Source: Paenibacillus sp. HWE-109 (GTDB lineage: Bacteria > Bacillota > Bacilli > Paenibacillales > NBRC-103111). Taken from it: a stretch of 64,000 nt of DNA. Positions 49,101 to 57,869 of the stretch are shown piece by piece. Position numbers and translations under genes: made by a program. The stretch is from contig NZ_CP091881.1 of the NCBI RefSeq assembly GCF_022163125.1, forward strand, positions 2,728,001-2,792,000. Reading direction: 5' to 3'. The notes under the pieces are model-generated. The model was not told the DNA's origin and searched no databases. It saw only the letters and a list, made by a program, of their open reading frames with translations. Position 1 is the first letter of the stretch; every line of letters begins with the position of its first letter.

Positions 49101-49221
49101 TGCAAAATTGGTTACAGTGACCAACATGCTGGAAGAGGATATCCAGAAATTGGAGTGTATAAACAATGTTGAGCTAAGCTTTAAGCCGTTCGAGATTAAA
49201 ACAATCAGAATTAGTTATTAA
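46114..49221 (+). CDS. Alpha-mannosidase, GH38
   Basis: 1035 residues from ATG 46114 behind GAGGAG; the frame extends upstream only into the preceding gene. Cytoplasmic (no signal). Active-site features of family 38 are intact: GHSHMDTAWRW (zinc His and Asp, about 256), GAVWIESDCNLVGGEMLLRQ, and WLPDTFGYSPSIPQIMKGCG with nucleophile Asp near 371. A C-terminal beta-sandwich follows. The enzyme removes alpha-mannose from imported oligosaccharides. It lies between two near-duplicate solute-binding genes in the same direction and is closed by a strong terminator. Confidence 0.92.
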   Translation: MLNEKQTERMLGKLKRFENTIEPFIFTRVDTLDVGIFKTKERFHRIPESHLFIKAEAGEMWGGEENYCWFKGKYEVKQDLNNQTLFLKPHVGGHESLLWVNGSPFGTFTFTASPSHGNHYCDLLKSNVQSGEIIEIALESYAGHFSIASQPLAPTPHSDFMHRYESLDICVKNEKIADFYFDLKTFNQMASVLDKNSFVRANIIKTLTQIHEILYYSPDNIEKETFDEAVERASKVIKTLYEYKNTSLAPIAAVIGHSHMDTAWRWTIEETIKKCTRTFSNQLSLMQQYPEYKFVQSSAYHGKMIKDHYPDLFEKIKDAVKAGRYEPNGAVWIESDCNLVGGEMLLRQFLWGQRFTREHFGYTSNCFWLPDTFGYSPSIPQIMKGCGVDYFLTTKMAWNDTNKFPYDTFYWQGLDGTRVLTHLNKTHLWPDPETCIDSVMDGYRSKDTITDKSVSNMRLLAYGFGDGGGGPQFEMIEMARRSADLEGCPKVETMFVGDFMQRLEKTLTNPSVYAGELYLELHRGTLTNQHTIKRNNRLSEIRLHDLEYLTVRDAVSNDSICRDTHIKPLVETLLVNQFHDILPGTSIPAVHDRSIAETTHIIQRADELIRQAVPVSDAQNKISIINTLSFDRSDVIYLDYVEGYVVEGAYNQQLVTDISGHRMLAVSGVTVEALSSAVLERIEGYPGQGSCFTFDGKVLDTPFFKVVLDDRRYIKSFIDKSLNRELRGEGYALNTLLIAEDVPTAWDSWDIDADIELKFKNSAVLLASEIVSDGLVEFRIRNTYKLTEKSSLVQDLIFYSDSKLVKFETLMNWQDDHRLLKTVFDTNVFADFARQELQFGYIKRPTTRNTDMEKAKFEVCNHKYTDLSENKYGVSLLNDCKYGISVHHSQLALTLHKGGCRPDFRGDKGEHMCSYAFLPHHSGFDADSVIKPAYVFNYKPLIIPGECSFTKFISVSAPNIIVEAIKPCEDNEKAYVIRLYEAEGTYTNSTLVFDRNAKLVTVTNMLEEDIQKLECINNVELSFKPFEIKTIRISY

Positions 49222-49242
49222 ATCCTTTGGGTTAACTGCGTG

Positions 49243-49280
49243 ATCAATGTGCCGAAATTTTATTCGGCACATTGATTTTC
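49243..49280 (+). terminator. Rho-independent terminator
   Basis: A 14-bp perfect stem (ATCAATGTGCCGAA and complement 49263-49276) with a short AT loop, followed by TTTTC. It ends the mannosidase transcript. Confidence 0.9.
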
Positions 49281-49357
49281 ACTCGCTGCTTGCCGAGAAT
49301 GAAGGAGCTATATTAATTAATCAATTATTGTAAAGAATAATCATGTCTTTTATTTTG

Positions 49358-49371
49358 TGAAAGCGCTACAA
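49358..49371 (+). promoter_or_regulatory. Candidate cre site (CcpA)
   Basis: TGAAAGCGCTACAA matches the cre consensus at 13 of 14 positions. It sits 40 bases before the second SBP gene and closely resembles the site before the LplB gene. Confidence 0.62.
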
Positions 49372-49411
49372 TATATGAAAGGATTTTGATACAGGCAAGG
49401 GGAACACACCT

Positions 49412-51004
49412 ATGAAAAAACTCAGATGGCTTACGGCATCACTTTCTTTTGTCATGGCTGGTGTAACTATCGTTTCGGGTTGTTCTTCATCCAGCGATGG
49501 TAAGGAGCAAGCCTCACAGTCAATAAAAGATAACACAGTCCATATATTTACAACAAGAATCCAACCGGATCCCAAATCTGAAGTTATGAAACAGATTAAT
49601 GAAATGCTGGGCCTCCAATTTAACGTAACCGCTGTTCCCGACGCAGATTATGATACTAAGTTAAACCAGTTTATTGCATCCGGTCAGATGCCAGATGTTT
49701 ATGGTGGCTATACATTCAGCAGTGATGCTCTATTTGACTCAGCGGCAGACTTGACCGAGGAAGAAATTAAGCAATTTGCCCCCCATATCTATGCGTCGTT
49801 TGTCAGCAGAGCGGGCGATCAAAAAGATCATATTCTCCAAACATGGTCAAAAGGCGGTAAACTTAAAGGGTTTAGTAATGGCAACCTGAACAACTCCCTG
49901 CCTTATGGCGTTGTCATTCGTTCGGATATATTGGCGGAGCTTGGAGTTAATATGCCAAGGACGATCGCGGATTGGGATCAACTGTTGAAAAAGTATAAAG
50001 TAAAGTACCCGAACAAGTACCCGATCACCGTTCAAAATGGCGGAGAAAGCCAAGCGATGTATTACTTTCTGTCTGCTTATGGCGTAAGACGCGACGCATT
50101 GATCTACAAAGATAATGTGTTTCAGTTCGCTCCATTTATGCCAGGCATGAGAGATGCGCTTATTCAGCTCAACAAATGGTATGAAGAGGGCTATATTAAT
50201 CCTGAATATTATGCCATGTATCAAAATTCAACCATACCGATTAAGGAATTTGTAAAAGAAAATGCTCTCTTTTACCAATATTACAATACCATTCTTCAGA
50301 TCAACCCGCCGTATGATGAAGGAAGCATTGGAGCCATGTTAATGCTTAATTTCCCTAATGCCAAGCTTGATTGGGTTCCGCTCCCAACCTTGGGGGACGG
50401 CAGTAAGCCCGTTTTCTCCAACGCCCCAATGTTTTCTAATTTAACTTTCTTCAGCAAGAGTCTGGAAAAAGATAGAGATAAACTGCATGCCATTATGTCT
50501 GCATGGGATAAAATATTTAGTGACCCTAAGTTGTATACGCTTGTAAAGTATGGTCTGAAGGATACTCATTATTCTATAATTAACGGTGCTATTGTTGCTA
50601 AACAAGAGTTTTCAACGAATGATGCTAAAGCTATGGAAGGCTTTGGTTGGGTCTTCAACAGCACGTTTGATCCGACAGATGAAGTGAACAAAGTTGTTCT
50701 TCCTCCTTTTGTTCAAGAAAATAGACAAAAGCTGATCTATGATGATAACGGAATATACAGCCGGAAGAATATTGATTATCTTGTCACAGCGGATAAACCG
50801 AGTATAGAAGGTCCAATTACGTCTGAATCCGGTGAAAGATTGGATGTTATGAAGTACTTGTTCATGACCGAATGGGACACCATGTTCACATCTGTCATCG
50901 TTGGCGCCAAAAAAATCGAAGATTTTGATAGCTTTATTGCGGATTGGAAACAACAAAATGGCGATGAATTAGTGAGGAATGCCAACAGATTGTATAACAA
51001 ATAA
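49412..51004 (+). CDS. Extracellular solute-binding lipoprotein (LplA-type), paralogue 2
   Basis: 530 residues. The signal ends in VSGC. It is nearly the same protein as the SBP at 44454, with long shared stretches such as LTEEEIKQFAPHIYASFVSR and FAPFMPGMRDALIQLNKWYE, but a shorter post-lipobox linker. It has its own cre-like site and promoter region and is followed 18 bases later by the YesM gene, so it may feed the sensor kinase as a ligand-presenting protein rather than only the transporter. This is inference from position. Confidence 0.9.
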   Translation: MKKLRWLTASLSFVMAGVTIVSGCSSSSDGKEQASQSIKDNTVHIFTTRIQPDPKSEVMKQINEMLGLQFNVTAVPDADYDTKLNQFIASGQMPDVYGGYTFSSDALFDSAADLTEEEIKQFAPHIYASFVSRAGDQKDHILQTWSKGGKLKGFSNGNLNNSLPYGVVIRSDILAELGVNMPRTIADWDQLLKKYKVKYPNKYPITVQNGGESQAMYYFLSAYGVRRDALIYKDNVFQFAPFMPGMRDALIQLNKWYEEGYINPEYYAMYQNSTIPIKEFVKENALFYQYYNTILQINPPYDEGSIGAMLMLNFPNAKLDWVPLPTLGDGSKPVFSNAPMFSNLTFFSKSLEKDRDKLHAIMSAWDKIFSDPKLYTLVKYGLKDTHYSIINGAIVAKQEFSTNDAKAMEGFGWVFNSTFDPTDEVNKVVLPPFVQENRQKLIYDDNGIYSRKNIDYLVTADKPSIEGPITSESGERLDVMKYLFMTEWDTMFTSVIVGAKKIEDFDSFIADWKQQNGDELVRNANRLYNK

Positions 51005-51022
51005 GTGTGTAAGTTTTAGGAG

Positions 51023-52870
51023 TTGATTCATATAAAAACAAAAATTCAAACGCAATTTATTTTGTACTATCTTTTTCTGTCCGTTATCCCGCTAATCGCA
51101 CTTTCCTATTATTCTTATTACAACATCAAGACGAACACCCAAAAAGAATTGGTCAATTCCATCTCATTCGATATGCGGCAAATCCAATCTTCACTTGATA
51201 ATTTATATACGAGGTTTCAGAAGTATACAGATATATTATCAAATTCCACTGTTTTTTATAATGCGGTTGTCACGACATCTAATGAAATTAAAAAAGGGGA
51301 TTTCAAACAAGCGAAATACTTCGCTGCTATTAACCTTGAACCGCAACTAAAGAGTTTGTTTGCAACGGATGAAGTAATTTCAGCCGCCTTGGTCGTTATC
51401 GACGGACGAGTCGTGTACAGTTATAAAGATTTTGTCTCCATTGTAAACAATTATAAAGATAATCCGATAATCAGGAATACCGAAGACACTCCTAATATGC
51501 ACTGGTTTAGCAAACAGGATAATCCATTCGATTCGTTCGAAGGGGAATATACTATTGTTACAAAAAATATCTATGATATCTTAGGAAATAACCCGACGTA
51601 CAGCATTTGCCAATTTATCATCTTGATTAAGCAGCAAAAAATGAGCGAAATACTAGATACACATCTTCGCTATGCGGATAGTTTAATTAGAGTTATAGAT
51701 GAAAACGATAACATTATTGCCAGCAATGCATGTGATCCTCAGACTTGCGATGAACATTTCAATAAAATTATGCCAAAGAAGCCCTTTGATCAACATGCAA
51801 ACACGGCGAACTATTTCGACAACTATCTCTTTTTACAGAGTTATTCAAGTGCTTCCAATTAGAATATCCTGCAATTATCTCCATCCAAGTATGTAACAAA
51901 AGCATCTACGGCTATTATTCTCTTTGCCATTTTATTGGTATTAGGCTTGTTAGTTATCTTGTTTCTATTTTCTTATTTCATTTCAAAAGAGATCATACTT
52001 CCTATTAAACGTTTGGCGCATGCTATGAAAAAGGTTGGAGAGACGAAAATTAACATTGAAGTCGTCAAGAAACCAAAGAACGAAATCGGAGAAATCATAA
52101 GCGGATTTAATCAAATGATAAAAAGAATAGACGATTTATTTACACTCATGATTGAAATCGAACGCAAGAAGCGAAAGTCTGAGATTGATATGTTAAAATA
52201 TCAGATAAATCCGCATTTTTTATATAACACGATAAATTCAATACGATTTTCTGCTATGAAGCACAAAGATGAAATAACGACCAATATGCTGATAACCTTA
52301 AGCCGTCTGCTTAGAAATACACTTAGTCATAAGAGCAATTTAATTCAATTGAAGAAGGAAATGCAAACTATTAGGGATTATATTATTTTGCAGCAGCTTA
52401 GATATGACAACAAGTTGAATGTAGAGTATAACATCGAAGGAAAAACACAGCATTTATATGTTCCTTATATGATTTTACAGCCAATTATTGAGAATTCTAT
52501 TATGCATGGATTAAATTTGAAATTAAATTCAGGTGGCTTTGCAAACATCATTCTGAATTCCTACTTAGATGATAATAATACCCATATTATTTCCATTTAT
52601 GATAATGGGGGCGGAATTGCAAGCCCTATAATGGAGAATATCATGGAACATCATTCCAATATTGTTTCGGACTCTACACAAATCGGATTATACAATATTC
52701 ATAAAAGAATAAGACTCCAATATGGGGAACCCTATGGCATCGAAATTCAAAGCGTTGTTGGAGAATATACCAATGTGAAATTCATTTTACCTGTAATTAG
52801 AAATATGGAGGAATCCATTCCCATTTCGTTCGATCAAATCGAAAACTATACTTCAGAGAGAAGTGGGTGA
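51023..52870 (+). pseudogene. YesM-type sensor histidine kinase with in-frame stop
   Basis: One frame of 615 codons interrupted by a single TAG at 51860-51862. Both sides belong to the same kinase: first membrane helix (FILYYLFLSVIPLIALSYYS), extracellular dCache-like sensor (about 36-285), second helix just after the stop (AIILFAILLVLGLLVILFLF), HAMP, the phospho-acceptor motif INPHFLYNTINS (His near 397), and ATPase box DNGGGI. The stop separates sensor from kinase. A TGG-to-TAG change is a simple origin. The start is also odd: AGGAG is immediately followed by TTG, while a well-spaced codon is ATA. Likely non-functional or mis-sequenced. Confidence 0.83.
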
Positions 52871-52873
52871 AGA

Positions 52874-54478
52874 ATGGCGATGAAAGTAATCATTGTAGAT
52901 GATGAACCTTACGTAAGACAGATGATAAAAAGTATGATTAATTGGAATCAATTATCACTGGAATTAGTCGGCGAGTTCTTCAATGGAGAAGATGATTACA
53001 ACTGGATTAAGCAAGACAGCAGCATTGATCTGGTTATTTCGGATTTACGAATGCCGGTAATGGATGGGCTGAACCTGATAAAAGAAGCGTTAGCCTTTCG
53101 ACCCGAATTAAAATTTGTAGTAATCAGTGCCTATGATGACTATCATTTAGTGAAAGAAGCTTTCAAACTTGGTGCATTAGATCATTTATTGAAGTCCGAA
53201 ATGACGGAGGATCATCTCTATAATGCTTTGTCTAATCTGCGAATAATCGATACCAAAAATCCTATAACCAGACTGGAACAGATACCTGGAGCTTACAGCC
53301 TGGAATCGCAAACTTTTTCAAACAGAGAACTTATTAAGGAAAGCTTATTGAGCCGGCTAGTTGCGGGAAACATACATACAAACGATATCGATGCTCTCAA
53401 GGAATTATTGTGCGAAAATAAAAAGAAAAGATTAGTACTGATGATATTAAAAATGAATAAGTCGGATATTCATGCCTCAGTTCCAGAAGCATCTGTTATA
53501 CATGGAATTTCAAAATACTTATCTTATAAGGAAGAGATGTTGGATTATAGCAGTGAAGTGCACTATGAAATTGTTCAGATTTCACCCTACGAGTTCTTAA
53601 TCCTTCTTCTCTTTGCCCAACAGGAATCAGACTCTTCTATATTGACTTATTTAACATATTTTTATGACCAATTTTGTCCCCTAGGATTCAAGATAAATCT
53701 AGGTTTAAGCCATATTTCCTCTCATTTCGACAAACTCCCACAGCTCATTCATGAAGCGAGGATTTCCAATGATTATTGTTTTGTAGCTGGCAACGGGTCC
53801 ATAATCCGATACCAAGCACAATTTGATCAAACGCCTCCATATGAAATAGATAGTATGAAACAAATTACTATTTTGAAGAAACTGCTTAATTCCTTACTCT
53901 TTGATTCATGCAAAGTGGATATCAGTGAAGTCATGGTCGCTCCCCGTTCCGTGAGTGTCAGCCATATGCATGAGATTAAAGATCTTTACATGAAGTACCA
54001 TTTTATCCTTGTTGATTTTTCGTTGCAAAACGGACTTGACGGCGAAATACGCGCTTTAAGCAATGAGTATATAAAGCATTTGAAGCTTTACGACGACCTT
54101 GATTCTTTGAATAAATGGCTTGCTTCCATAATGACAAAGATTAAGGCCAACAAAGGTGAAAACTCGATCATCAGCCATGTAAAACACTTTGTTGAAGAGA
54201 ATTATACGAATGATATCAGCCTGCAATCCGTCGCCAATAAATTCAATATAAACAGCAGTTACCTTAGCCGTCTTTTCTCTGAAAAAGTGAATACAAATTT
54301 CATAGATTATTTAGCGCATATTCGAATAACAAAAGCTATTGAATTAATAAAAACTTCCAACCTGAAAATGTATGAAGTCACGGAAAAAGTAGGGTACACG
54401 TCACCTGAACATTTCAGCAGAACATTCAAAAAAATTACGGGGAAAAGTCCGAAACAATTCATGGACGGTCGTGAATGA
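52874..54478 (+). CDS. YesN-type response regulator with AraC output domain
   Basis: 534 residues. The N-terminal receiver domain has VIIVDDEPYVRQMIKSMINW, phospho-acceptor Asp near 57 in LVISDLRMPVMDG, and a switch Lys in LDHLLKSEM. The middle is the variable YesN linker. The C-terminus is a double HTH (ISLQSVANKFNINSSYLSRL and MYEVTEKVGYTSPEHFSRTF). It starts 3 bases after the kinase stop, so the two form an operon. Its normal partner kinase carries an in-frame stop, which may leave this regulator unphosphorylated. Confidence 0.9.
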   Translation: MAMKVIIVDDEPYVRQMIKSMINWNQLSLELVGEFFNGEDDYNWIKQDSSIDLVISDLRMPVMDGLNLIKEALAFRPELKFVVISAYDDYHLVKEAFKLGALDHLLKSEMTEDHLYNALSNLRIIDTKNPITRLEQIPGAYSLESQTFSNRELIKESLLSRLVAGNIHTNDIDALKELLCENKKKRLVLMILKMNKSDIHASVPEASVIHGISKYLSYKEEMLDYSSEVHYEIVQISPYEFLILLLFAQQESDSSILTYLTYFYDQFCPLGFKINLGLSHISSHFDKLPQLIHEARISNDYCFVAGNGSIIRYQAQFDQTPPYEIDSMKQITILKKLLNSLLFDSCKVDISEVMVAPRSVSVSHMHEIKDLYMKYHFILVDFSLQNGLDGEIRALSNEYIKHLKLYDDLDSLNKWLASIMTKIKANKGENSIISHVKHFVEENYTNDISLQSVANKFNINSSYLSRLFSEKVNTNFIDYLAHIRITKAIELIKTSNLKMYEVTEKVGYTSPEHFSRTFKKITGKSPKQFMDGRE

Positions 54479-54580
54479 ATTTGGCTGAAATTGCTTGGAG
54501 GTTCTGAGTTATCTACCATAGGATTGCCCAGCATGGCGAACATTAGTTCAGAGCATATAATCTGTGAGGTGTGGTGTTTG

Positions 54581-54958
54581 TTGAATTGTCCATATTGCAA
54601 TATTTCCGATGATAACAGTCATGAAGTCATACTAAGCAATGAAAAATGCATCTATACTTTGCTTAAAGTACAAGAGATTAAAGGAGCTGGTATTATTGTT
54701 CCAAAAGAACATAGGGAAAATGTTTTTGAGTTAACTCAAGATGAATGGAACGAAACATATCGGTTGCTACAAGAAGTTAAGCTGTACTTGGATCGGAATT
54801 ACAAACCAGATGGCTACAATGTTGGTTGGAATTGTGGTCATGTGGGGGGACAACATGTTTTTCATTCCCATTTACATATAATTCCTCGGTATGCTGACGA
54901 ATCAATGGCGGGAAAAGGGATTCGCTACTTATTCAAAAAGAATGAAAAAGTCGATTAA
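54581..54958 (+). CDS. HIT family nucleotide-binding hydrolase
   Basis: The His-triad motif QHVFHSHLHIIPRY is intact, with the CPYC zinc pair near the N-terminus (NCPYCNISDD). I place the start at TTG 54581 behind GAGGTGTGG (125 residues, normal size); ATG 54533 is possible but lacks a ribosome site. Family members hydrolyse AMP-linked substrates. It follows YesN by about 100 bases and is probably unrelated to it. Confidence 0.8.
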   Translation: MNCPYCNISDDNSHEVILSNEKCIYTLLKVQEIKGAGIIVPKEHRENVFELTQDEWNETYRLLQEVKLYLDRNYKPDGYNVGWNCGHVGGQHVFHSHLHIIPRYADESMAGKGIRYLFKKNEKVD

Positions 54959-55220
54959 GCAAACGAGGAATGAAAGTCGCGTGCAACTCGGCCTGCGCCT
55001 TGGCCAAAGCACTTGAAAAGAGCGAAAGTCGCCGAGCGCGAGGTAAAATCGTTATCCGCGTTCGCTAGTGGAGGATAACTGAAAGCCATTTCCTCTGGAA
55101 CAGTGCTTTGCTCTTACATGGGGAAATATGATAGCATTATTAAAGCAACATAAGTTGTTTTAACGAGCAGACACTGAAATCTATACAGGAAAAATTTGAT
55201 GACGACAGGAGTTAGATCCA

Positions 55221-55568
55221 ATGATAAAAGGTTTTGGAGGAATATTTTGGAGAACTAAGAATCTTGAAGTTGTAAAAAAATGGTACAGTGAAGTGTTGAA
55301 GATTGAAATAGAAAATTGGAATGGGACAGTGATACAACCCCAATTAGGAAATGAGACTATCTTTTCTTTCTTTACTGAGAATGACAGTTACTTTCCAACA
55401 GAACAACAAGTGATGTTAAATTTCCAAGTACATAATCTAGACGAGACTATTAAGCATCTTGAGCATTTGGGTGTACCTCTTGCCAAGCAAGAAGAGAGTA
55501 GTGACTTTGGAAAGTTTATTTGGATTGAAGATCCTGAAGGTCGGTTGGTCGAGCTTTGGGAGAAATAA
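55221..55568 (+). CDS. VOC (glyoxalase/bleomycin-resistance-like) family protein
   Basis: 115 residues, one beta-alpha-beta-beta-beta pair: GFGGIFWRTKNLEVVKKWYS at the start and GKFIWIEDPEGRLVELWEK at the end, where the last Glu is the usual metal ligand. The start has AGGAG. Substrate unknown: metal-dependent isomerase, dioxygenase or drug-binding protein. Followed by a terminator. Confidence 0.85.
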   Translation: MIKGFGGIFWRTKNLEVVKKWYSEVLKIEIENWNGTVIQPQLGNETIFSFFTENDSYFPTEQQVMLNFQVHNLDETIKHLEHLGVPLAKQEESSDFGKFIWIEDPEGRLVELWEK

Positions 55569-55628
55569 CGAGTTGTCATTCACTTGCTATTGAGCAACTG
55601 AAAACGATAGCTTTATAAGAACTATCCG

Positions 55629-55657
55629 AGCAGGCGTCGCGGCGATCCTGCTTTTTC
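55629..55657 (+). terminator. Rho-independent terminator
   Basis: AGCAGG-cgtcgcggcgat-CCTGCT followed by TTTTCG, 60 bases after the VOC gene. Confidence 0.65.
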
Positions 55658-55982
55658 GTGATCTAAAGGGCTGGACTGTTTGGTGTGAGCTAAGTATTTC
55701 CGACAGATAAAAGAATAGCGGGCATTCACAGCGTACCTGTAACAGATGACGGATCACTTATTATGGTTTGGGATTAACGGAGTATTGGATAGAATAGTTC
55801 CGAGAATCTTATTGGTATACAGCTTAATATTAGCTATTACTTGCTGTAATCTTGTTATGGCTGATTCTGAGAACAAAAGCGGGTGGGCTGGAATTGCAGC
55901 ATAGCAGGGTATCAGTTTAAGAATCACTAATTAAGTACTATCATTTTGAAGTACCTATAAGATGAAAATTGAGGAGGGCAAC
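55658..55982. other. Intergenic stretch, one tiny secreted-type frame
   Basis: No firm gene. A 39-codon frame (TTG 55785 to stop 55904) reads like a signal-peptide-bearing peptide (RILLVYSLILAITCCNLVMA then DSENKSGWAGIAA) with ACGGAG just upstream. The spacing is poor and the support weak. Confidence 0.3.
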
Positions 55983-56165
55983 CAATGAACTGTATGATGC
56001 TTATAGACGAGAAAATGGTTACTTTCGAGACTTAATGAACTGAATAGGCGCTATCGTGCAGATTTTAGGCGGAAAGGTGATCATTTACTTGAAATAGAGC
56101 AGATGGAATTCATTAGATTTTCTGAAAGAGAGATTTTGAGCGAATAAAGGTTGCTGAGTTCGTAA
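55983..56165. repeat. Four-unit intergenic repeat, family 2 (copy 2)
   Basis: Units start at 55983 and 56033 (forward) and 56094 and 56144 (reverse), with spacings of 50, 61 and 50, identical to copy 1. Same total length of 183 bp. The second unit ends in GCGCTAT, as in family 1. Confidence 0.82.
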
Positions 56166-56298
56166 GGGGAATGGGAAAAGGAGAAGAGTTGATGGATCAG
56201 GTAGTAGGGCTTATCCGAAGCGAAGAGTCATCGGAGATCCAGTGGTGATTTTTGGTTTGTTTTTCCACTAGGAAGCTCGTCCATCAAAGTTACGAAAA

Positions 56299-56338
56299 CA
56301 AGAAGAACCAGCGTTAAGACGCTGGTTCTTCTTGTTTT
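56299..56338 (-). terminator. Rho-independent terminator overlapping the HxlR stop
   Basis: A 16-bp perfect stem (CAAGAAGAACCAGCGT and its complement 56319-56334). On the minus strand TTTTCGTAAC follows. The upstream arm encodes the last HxlR residues. Confidence 0.85.
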
Positions 56339-56646
56339 CGCTCATTATGATTTTCTCCCCAAGCACACATCACTTCTGTTACAGGAATTAATGTTCTGCC
56401 ATATTTACTAAGCGAATATTCTACTTTTGGCGGGACGGTGGGGTAGACCGTTCTTTCGATCACGCCTTCTTGTTCCAAGTCTCGAAGATGTTGCGTGAGC
56501 ATTTTTTGGGAGACATCAGGTATTAGCTTTTCCAGATCGTTATACCGCTTGGTTGATTCAATCAAATGCCATAAAATCATCGGCTTCCATTTCCCACCTA
56601 AAACATGAATGACAGTCTCTATTGGACATTCGCGCTGATGAATCAT
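56314..56646 (-). CDS. HxlR family winged-helix regulator
   Basis: 110 residues. The HxlR signature is complete: CPIETVIHVLGGKWKPMILW, RYNDLEKLIPDVSQKMLTQH and LRDLEQEGVIERTVYPTVPP. A single Cys near the start (Cys7) is in the position that YodB- and HypR-type members use to sense oxidants or quinones. It is divergent from a small membrane protein gene with a palindrome between them, so it probably represses that gene and itself. Confidence 0.9.
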   Translation of the reverse strand: MIHQRECPIETVIHVLGGKWKPMILWHLIESTKRYNDLEKLIPDVSQKMLTQHLRDLEQEGVIERTVYPTVPPKVEYSLSKYGRTLIPVTEVMCAWGENHNERKQEEPAS

Positions 56647-56667
56647 TGATAAATCACTCCCTTACTT

Positions 56668-56689
56668 TTAAGTATGTACCGTACTTTAA
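56668..56689. promoter_or_regulatory. Candidate HxlR operator
   Basis: Inverted repeat TTAAGTA-tgtaccg-TACTTTAA in the divergent region between the HxlR and DUF4267-like genes. The GTAC-rich arms resemble known YodB/CatR-type sites. Confidence 0.62.
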
Positions 56690-56765
56690 AGTGCGTTCTT
56701 AACAGAATATTAGTACCGATATACAATAAAGTCAATCAAATCAATTGGAAAAAGGAGACAGTCAA

Positions 56766-57209
56766 ATGAGTAAACCATATTGGGGACTAAAGTCAGTAAC
56801 ATTTTGGTTAGTAGGCGTTGTTACACTGTTGATGTTGTTTTTAGGAGTAAAAGGTTTTATCCAGCCAGAAGCTGCGATTCGAGATTTTGGTATCCCCCTG
56901 CATGACGTTTCTGATAAATATCTTGTTCTAATAAAAGCAGATCGTGATCTGTTTATTGGAATCTTCTTACTAGCCATGATGATACTTCGTATGAGAAAAG
57001 CATTGATCGTTGTTATGTTAACTTCTGTTTTAATGCCTGCAATTGATGCATTATTGGTATTAACGAATGCCGTAGATAAAACACCTTCTTGGATTCATAT
57101 TATTACTGCGGTATATGGACTTGCAGTAGGTTGGATGTTGTATCGAGAAGAACAGCGAGTTCAAAAAGCAAATACTAGATCAGGATTATCATCTGAAAGG
57201 TATATCTAA
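56766..57209 (+). CDS. DUF4267-like small membrane protein
   Basis: 147 residues from ATG 56766 behind AAAGGAGACA. Four hydrophobic helices (about 10-30, 60-78, 80-100, 108-128). LGVKGFIQPEAAIRDFGIPL and KADRDLFIGIFLLAMM match the DUF4267 pattern. No catalytic function is known. It is divergent from HxlR and 16 bases before another membrane gene, probably one operon under HxlR control. Confidence 0.75.
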   Translation: MSKPYWGLKSVTFWLVGVVTLLMLFLGVKGFIQPEAAIRDFGIPLHDVSDKYLVLIKADRDLFIGIFLLAMMILRMRKALIVVMLTSVLMPAIDALLVLTNAVDKTPSWIHIITAVYGLAVGWMLYREEQRVQKANTRSGLSSERYI

Positions 57210-57225
57210 AATAAGGGGGCAGTTC

Positions 57226-57672
57226 ATGTATATTTACCTGTTGTTCATCCATATTATTTCCGCCGTGGTGGCCATGGCTGCAATCATCTGCTATCCCTTG
57301 ATTATGAGCAGCGCCAAGACAGTAGGTCAAGCCAAGTTCGCGCTTGCGTTGCTGGAGAAGACGGCGATCCTGCCGAAATTCGGTGGCACGCTGTTGCTTC
57401 TTACAGGGCTTGCTCTTGGCTTCTTAGAAATTTCTTTGTTCCGAGAGCTGTGGTATGTGTCCTCAATTGCCATTTTCATTGTCATTCTAGTTATCTTTGC
57501 TGGCCTAATTCCCTCCGGCATTAAACAGCAGCTTACGCTGCTTCAGCAGACGCAGGGCGATGTGCTGCCTGAGGCGTACCGATTGAGTCGCAGACGCTCC
57601 GCTTGGTTGGAAGGGATCGCGAATGTTGCAGCGCTCATCTCGATCCTACTAATGGTGCTCAAGCCATACTAA
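57226..57672 (+). CDS. DUF2269-like small membrane protein
   Basis: 148 residues with four membrane helices. It begins YIYLLFIHIISAVVAMAAII, with a conserved His in the first helix, as in DUF2269 and related quinone- or haem-associated small membrane proteins. Codons here are more GC-rich than in the preceding gene. Probably co-transcribed with the DUF4267-like gene. Function unknown. Confidence 0.72.
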   Translation: MYIYLLFIHIISAVVAMAAIICYPLIMSSAKTVGQAKFALALLEKTAILPKFGGTLLLLTGLALGFLEISLFRELWYVSSIAIFIVILVIFAGLIPSGIKQQLTLLQQTQGDVLPEAYRLSRRRSAWLEGIANVAALISILLMVLKPY

Positions 57673-57688
57673 TGTACTCATAATAGTG

Positions 57689-57720
57689 GAGGAGCTAGCA
57701 GTGATGCAGTTCCTCTTTTT
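57689..57720 (+). terminator. Rho-independent terminator
   Basis: An imperfect stem (GAGGAGCT with AGTTCCTC) followed by TTTTTC, just after the DUF2269-like gene. Confidence 0.65.
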
Positions 57721-57869
57721 CATTAAAGGAGATGTTGGAAAACTTGTGCTGTTTATCAGCGTTATTGAAATATGAGTGAGGCGTCAGTAAAAAGGGATTT
57801 TATTCAGACTCAGTTTGAGTTACGATAAATAGTGGAAACATTCCCCAGATGGCAAACGGAGGTACGAAT

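Noticed and set aside
43499..52870. Stop-codon recoding explaining both in-frame stops
   Set aside because: The two stops are different codons (TAA and TAG), and all other genes here use them as normal stops.
55785..55904. 39-codon frame resembling a secreted peptide
   Set aside because: TTG start only 3 bases from a weak ribosome site; the hydrophobic stretch may be chance in AT-rich DNA.
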